Source: Bacteroides sp. (GTDB lineage: Bacteria; Bacteroidota; Bacteroidia; Bacteroidales; Muribaculaceae). Taken from it: a stretch of DNA of 35,899 nt. The notes under the pieces are model-generated. The model saw only the letters and a list, made by a program, of their open reading frames with translations. It had not been told where the DNA came from and made no database searches. How positions within the stretch are numbered: position 1 is the first letter of the stretch; each line of letters starts with the position of its first letter. Position numbers and translations under genes: made by a program. Of the stretch, positions 35,812 to 35,899 are shown piece by piece. Where the stretch lies: the NCBI GenBank assembly GCA_023663525.1, contig JAMPHF010000001.1, positions 817,860 through 853,758 of the forward strand, given 5' to 3'.

Positions 35812-35842
35812 TTGGCTATTTCATGAATTTTTGCTATCTTTG
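35812..35842 (+). promoter_or_regulatory. Promoter reading off the right edge
   Basis: TTGG (35812-35815), a 19-nt spacer, and TATCTTTG (35835-35842, exact -7 box) form a good Bacteroidetes promoter directed to the right, away from the truncated surface gene. Confidence 0.6.
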
Positions 35843-35847
35843 TGTCA

Positions 35848-35899
35848 GTGAATCAGAGAGTTGACATAGAAAGGTATCTTGAGGAATTTAGGTCTTCGA
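35848..35899 (+). CDS. Possible start of an unidentified gene, cut by window end
   Basis: From GTG at 35848 the frame is open to the window end (MNQRVDIERYLEEFRSS). It would begin almost at the predicted transcription start, so the true start codon may lie further right. It is too short to name a family. Confidence 0.25.
   Translation, partial: MNQRVDIERYLEEFRSS

Noticed and set aside
1..35899. CRISPR arrays, tRNA or rRNA genes, prophage or complete insertion sequences
   Set aside because: No regularly spaced repeats, cloverleaf sequences, phage genes or transposase with terminal repeats were found on either strand.

Overview
The window looks like a chromosomal segment from a Bacteroidales bacterium, probably a gut lineage related to Muribaculaceae or Bacteroidaceae. 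The gene families support this: a complete MoxR/DUF58/BatA-E aerotolerance cluster, DUF4290, DUF1015, an OMP_b-brl-type outer-membrane barrel, a carboxypeptidase-regulatory-like surface protein and a long archaeal/eukaryal-type prolyl-tRNA synthetase. So do several promoters with the Bacteroidetes -7 box TAnnTTTG, and the absence of obvious Shine-Dalgarno sequences. The family-level placement is inference.

Layout. 0.1-2.2 kb: glycogen branching enzyme GlgB (+). 2.3-3.8 kb (-): a universal stress protein with a DUF2007-like N-terminus and a small HTH DNA-binding protein. 4.1-12.5 kb (-): the moxR-DUF58-(membrane protein)-batA-batB-batC-batD-batE operon, with tight spacing and two ATGA overlaps. 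12.8-15.9 kb (-): proS, a small HU-like protein, and a second HU-like protein joined through a transmembrane helix to a LysM domain. 16.0-18.2 kb (-): DUF4290, rimM, a small acidic protein and an OmpA-domain protein. 18.3-19.6 kb (-): a TetR regulator and fabG. 19.8-25.7 kb (-): a tripartite RND efflux operon in the order outer-membrane factor, adaptor, pump. 25.85-28.5 kb (+): pgeF, an AT-rich palindrome-containing gap, and dnaA. 28.6-30.7 kb (-): a TPR-repeat exported protein. 31.1-32.4 kb (+): DUF1015. 32.5-35.7 kb (-): a barrel gene interrupted by an in-frame amber codon and an N-terminally truncated surface-protein gene, so this end of the window looks degraded. A promoter and possible gene start run off the right edge.

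How it works together. The Bat cluster encodes an AAA+ ATPase, several VWA proteins and membrane/TPR partners that probably form an envelope-associated complex. The RND operon makes a complete three-part efflux pump. The TetR-fabG pair lies just beyond it, separated by a large stem-loop and a TetR-proximal promoter. All genes from 2.3 to 25.7 kb are on the minus strand and the polarity switches beside pgeF-dnaA, which would suit a replication origin near dnaA. No consensus DnaA boxes are visible there.

Most of the window is ordinary core chromosome. The items most worth a second look are the coupled HU / HU-TM-LysM pair (a possible DNA-to-peptidoglycan tether), the amber-interrupted barrel and truncated neighbour, the palindromes upstream of dnaA, the 82-nt hairpin between the efflux operon and tetR, and a short dispersed GAGACACAC motif. 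I found no CRISPR array, tRNA, rRNA, prophage or complete insertion sequence.
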